DNA of 64,000 nucleotides from the NCBI RefSeq assembly GCF_002104995.1, contig NW_024468253.1:1-64000 (forward strand), given 5' to 3'. The notes under the pieces were generated by a model. That model was not told where the DNA came from and did no database searches. It was given only the letters and a program-made list of their open reading frames with translations. The DNA comes from Linderina pennispora. Lineage: Eukaryota; Kickxellomycota; Kickxellomycetes; Kickxellales; Kickxellaceae. A program made the position numbers and the translations under genes. Positions 61,790 to 64,000 of this stretch are shown piece after piece (position 1 is the first letter of the stretch; each line of letters begins with the position of its first letter).

Positions 61790-62606
61790 ATGGTATTCAC
61801 TCTCTCAGACTCTCCGACCCACGACGAGCTGAACACGTACTCGATCGAAAAACTTCGTGCCTACTATGCACTAAAGGCTTCCACCAATGATACTCTTCCC
61901 GTCGAGCCTATTCCTCCTAATATCGACGCGGTACGTAGACGCGCTGTCGATAATCTTGGTGAAAATGTTGCCGTAATGGCGATTGAGGATTACCAAGGTA
62001 TCCTTCAGGGATTTCTAGTGGGTCTGGTCGGCGCCAAGCGCATTCTGGAAATCGGCACGTTCATTGGAACGTCGGCTATCTTCTACGCTAATGCACTGAA
62101 GCGGAACGGCGTCAAGGGTGGTGTCGACGAAACCGGCCACAAGCCGATTATTTCATTGGACATCAGCGAGGAGTTTGCGGAAATTCGCACGCAAGAACTT
62201 TATGGAGGCTGGTGTCGAGGACTATATCGAAGTTATTGTCGGCGATGCTGATGATATCCTAAAGTCACTGTCTGGCTCCACATTCGACCTCATTTTCGTC
62301 GATGCCGATAAGCCCTCGTACCGTAAATACTACGACACACTCCTCGGCAATAACATGCTCAACAAGAGCGGGCTCTACATCTTCGACAACACGGCATTTG
62401 ATAGGGTGATTCGGTTCGTTGAAGCGCCGGTCCCGGTGCCCAGAGATGCCAAGCCGCTGGACGTACCAACCGACGAAAGATTAATCAGCACAAAAACTGC
62501 GATCATGCTGCATGAGTTCAATGAGTACATTCGCAAGGACCCACGCGTCGAGGTCGTTATGCTGCCACTGTATACCGGAATTACTCTTGTGCGCCTTTTG
62601 CATTAA
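61790..62606 (+). CDS. O-methyltransferase, CCoAMT-like (copy 3, one frame break)
   Basis: Third tandem member. It opens MVFTLSDSPTHDELNTYSIEKLRAYYA and includes EIGTFIGTSAIFYANALK; the second Gly-rich position has Ile for Thr relative to copy 1. SLDISEEFAEI follows, after which the frame changes near 62186. It resumes ARKNFMEAGVEDYIEVIVGDADDI, IFVDADKPSYRKYYD, LYIFDNTAF and VVMLPLYTGITLVRLLH. Removing one base at about 62186 restores the family alignment. Copies 2 and 3 are closer to each other than to copy 1. Confidence 0.8.
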
Positions 62607-62690
62607 GTCGCTCTATATTTGAGAGTGGGTGTCTTTCTCAGCCATTCTATTAGTGAATAAATCACATTGCCTCAACTATATTCGTTGTTC

Positions 62691-63129
62691 GGCTATTGCT
62701 GACTATCAAGGCATGCTCCACAGGTTCCTTGTCGGTCTGGTTGATGCGAAGCGCATTCTGGAGATCGGCGATGCCCGCGAGAACGTGGTCAAGCTGAGCA
62801 ACATCACTGTTGATGTAGCGTTCCTTGATGTGGACAAGATGTCGTACAAATACCACCACGATGCGATCCTGGAGAGGAGCATGTTGAATAAGTCTGGCTT
62901 GTTTATTGCTGATGATACAGCATTCACTAGTGTCACCACATAGGCATTCCAGCACCAGTTTCTGAGTATGCCAGGCCGGTTGGTGTCAAGTTTAACATCT
63001 GTATGCATAGTCTGGAGAACAGTTTTCGCACTACATGGGCTCAGCGAGTATGCTCACAAAGACCCGCGGACTAAACCGGTTATGCTGCCACAATTCACCG
63101 GTATCGCATTTATCCGGCAGATTGCCTAG
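62691..63129 (+). pseudogene. O-methyltransferase pseudogene (copy 4), derived from copy 1
   Basis: From AIADYQGMLHRFLVGLVDAKRILEIG the sequence follows copy 1 closely. It then jumps straight to GDARENVVKLSNI, missing a segment that in copy 1 spans 59098-59283 (186 bases, 62 codons, in frame). The lost part includes the rest of SAM motif I. The N-terminal ~65 codons are absent, a stop interrupts after SVTT (62941), and the end is eroded but recognisable (LSEYAHKDPRTKPVMLPQFTG). It is a clear dead copy lying directly before TRP1. The junction shows short ATCGG/GG microhomology. Confidence 0.85.
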
Positions 63130-63243
63130 GTGGCTCCCATATGCTAGGACTGCCGTTGCAAATGTTTACAGACGAGCGCCTGCTAGCCAATCTGTCGTAC
63201 AAGATTCTTTATATCCTTTTCTGTAGCAATCTCCTTGTCAAAC

Positions 63244-63993
63244 ATGCCGTCGAAACCACTTGTCAAGATATGCGGTGTGCGGACAGTCGAGGCAGCAGTG
63301 ACGGCGGCGGAGGCAGGGGCGGATATTATCGGCATGATTTTTGCCCCTTCCCCGCGTCTTATTGATGTCTCGACTGGACAAGCCATTGCACGGGCAGTCA
63401 AGCAAGCATCTGGCGATTCAGCTGACATCGTCCACGTCAAGCACATCCACGATGGCATCTGCGAGAACGCGACAGCGGCCGAGTTTTTCACCACGAGCGG
63501 GGCCAAGATCCTAAAGTCCCGCAAGGGGCCGCTGTTGGCGGGTGTGTTCCAGAACCAGCCCTTGGAGCATATCCTTGCGGTGGTCGAGCAGGTGCCTCTG
63601 GACTTGGTGCAGCTGCACGGCACCGAGCCGATCGATCTGGCCAGGGAGATCCCAGTGCCAGTGATCAAGGTGTTCCATGTCGACGATACATTCTCGGTGG
63701 AGGATTCCGATTTGTTCAAGACGTTCCGGCACTCGGTTGTGCTGCTAGACACTAAGGTTGCGGGCACCACTCAGCAGGGCGGGCGGGGAGTGAGCTTTGA
63801 CTGGACAATCGCACGCCGGCTGGCGGACAGCGGGCTGCCGTTCATAATGGCTGGCGGTCTAACACCAGACAATGTGAGGGAGGCGGTGGATGTGGGCAGA
63901 CCATGGGGAGTTGATGTGTCGAGTGGCACTGAGACGAACAAGGCCAAAGACCCAGCCAAAATTACAGCGTTTGTCGCCAATGCCAAACAATGA
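63244..63993 (+). CDS. TRP1: Phosphoribosylanthranilate isomerase, 249 aa
   Basis: This enzyme catalyses the Amadori rearrangement of PRA to CdRP in tryptophan synthesis, in a single-domain TIM barrel. The catalytic Cys is in VKICGVRT (residue 10) and the general-acid Asp in VVLLDTKVAGTTQQGGRG. Phosphate-binding loops FIMAGGLTPDNV and GVDVSSGTETNKAKDP are intact. I start at the Met at 63244 (MPSKPLVKICG), the usual start position. It is a stand-alone enzyme, not the TrpG-TrpC-TrpF fusion common in filamentous fungi. The stop falls seven bases before the window end. Copy-4 pseudogene sequence lies 115 bases upstream. Confidence 0.95.
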   Translation: MPSKPLVKICGVRTVEAAVTAAEAGADIIGMIFAPSPRLIDVSTGQAIARAVKQASGDSADIVHVKHIHDGICENATAAEFFTTSGAKILKSRKGPLLAGVFQNQPLEHILAVVEQVPLDLVQLHGTEPIDLAREIPVPVIKVFHVDDTFSVEDSDLFKTFRHSVVLLDTKVAGTTQQGGRGVSFDWTIARRLADSGLPFIMAGGLTPDNVREAVDVGRPWGVDVSSGTETNKAKDPAKITAFVANAKQ

Positions 63994-64000
63994 GCTACGG

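Overview
This window looks like nuclear DNA of an early-diverging fungus, tentatively of the Kickxella/Coemansia type. Genes are compact and almost intron-free. The content is fungal: ATM/Tel1, ADE2, TRP1, two type II NADH dehydrogenases, a Pmc1-type Ca2+ pump, Izh-type PAQR receptors, a GprK-like 7TM-RGS receptor and an iron-type GATA repressor. The lineage is inferred from gene style, not from a database search.

Layout. 0-3 kb: a partial, frame-broken vacuolar amino-acid transporter (-) and a small hypothetical gene (+). 3-10.2 kb: three GATA factor genes. One has a single finger (-). The other two are near-identical copies of a two-finger Fep1/SreA/Urbs1-type repressor, facing outward on the arms of a ~1.8 kb inverted duplication around a 2.6 kb spacer. 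10.4-13.1 kb: an NDE-type NADH dehydrogenase and a small secreted I78-like inhibitor (both -). 13.35-16.2 kb: a block with two secreted proteins that carry dibasic (Kex2-type) sites before a repeated peptide; a third, diverged member follows at 16.6 kb. 17.4-26.0 kb: full-length TEL1/ATM. 26-27.5 kb: a second NADH dehydrogenase (-). 28.6-30.0 kb: an internally deleted Fanzor/TnpB-like element gene (-). 30.64-33.49 kb: an inverted, nearly perfect 2846-bp copy of the secreted-protein block. 33.5-43.1 kb: a class III CoA-transferase, two low-complexity surface or secreted proteins, ADE2 and the 7TM-RGS receptor, then tRNA-Met(CAU). 45.8-50.6 kb: the Pmc1-type Ca2+-ATPase. 52-63.1 kb: a methyltransferase/PAQR neighbourhood with two Tmt1-like methyltransferases, two PAQR receptors, three O-methyltransferases and one O-methyltransferase pseudogene. 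63.2-64 kb: TRP1.

Two themes stand out. First, recent inverted duplication has copied the iron-repressor gene and the pair of secreted-peptide genes, including their promoters. Second, many otherwise well-conserved genes are interrupted by one-base frame slips, often in clusters or homopolymers, while very long genes such as TEL1 are intact. This suggests local sequence error or very recent decay rather than introns. The best leads for new biology are the secreted Kex2-type repeat family with its 12-bp promoter iterons, the duplicated and probably self-regulated iron GATA gene, and the Fanzor-like relic.
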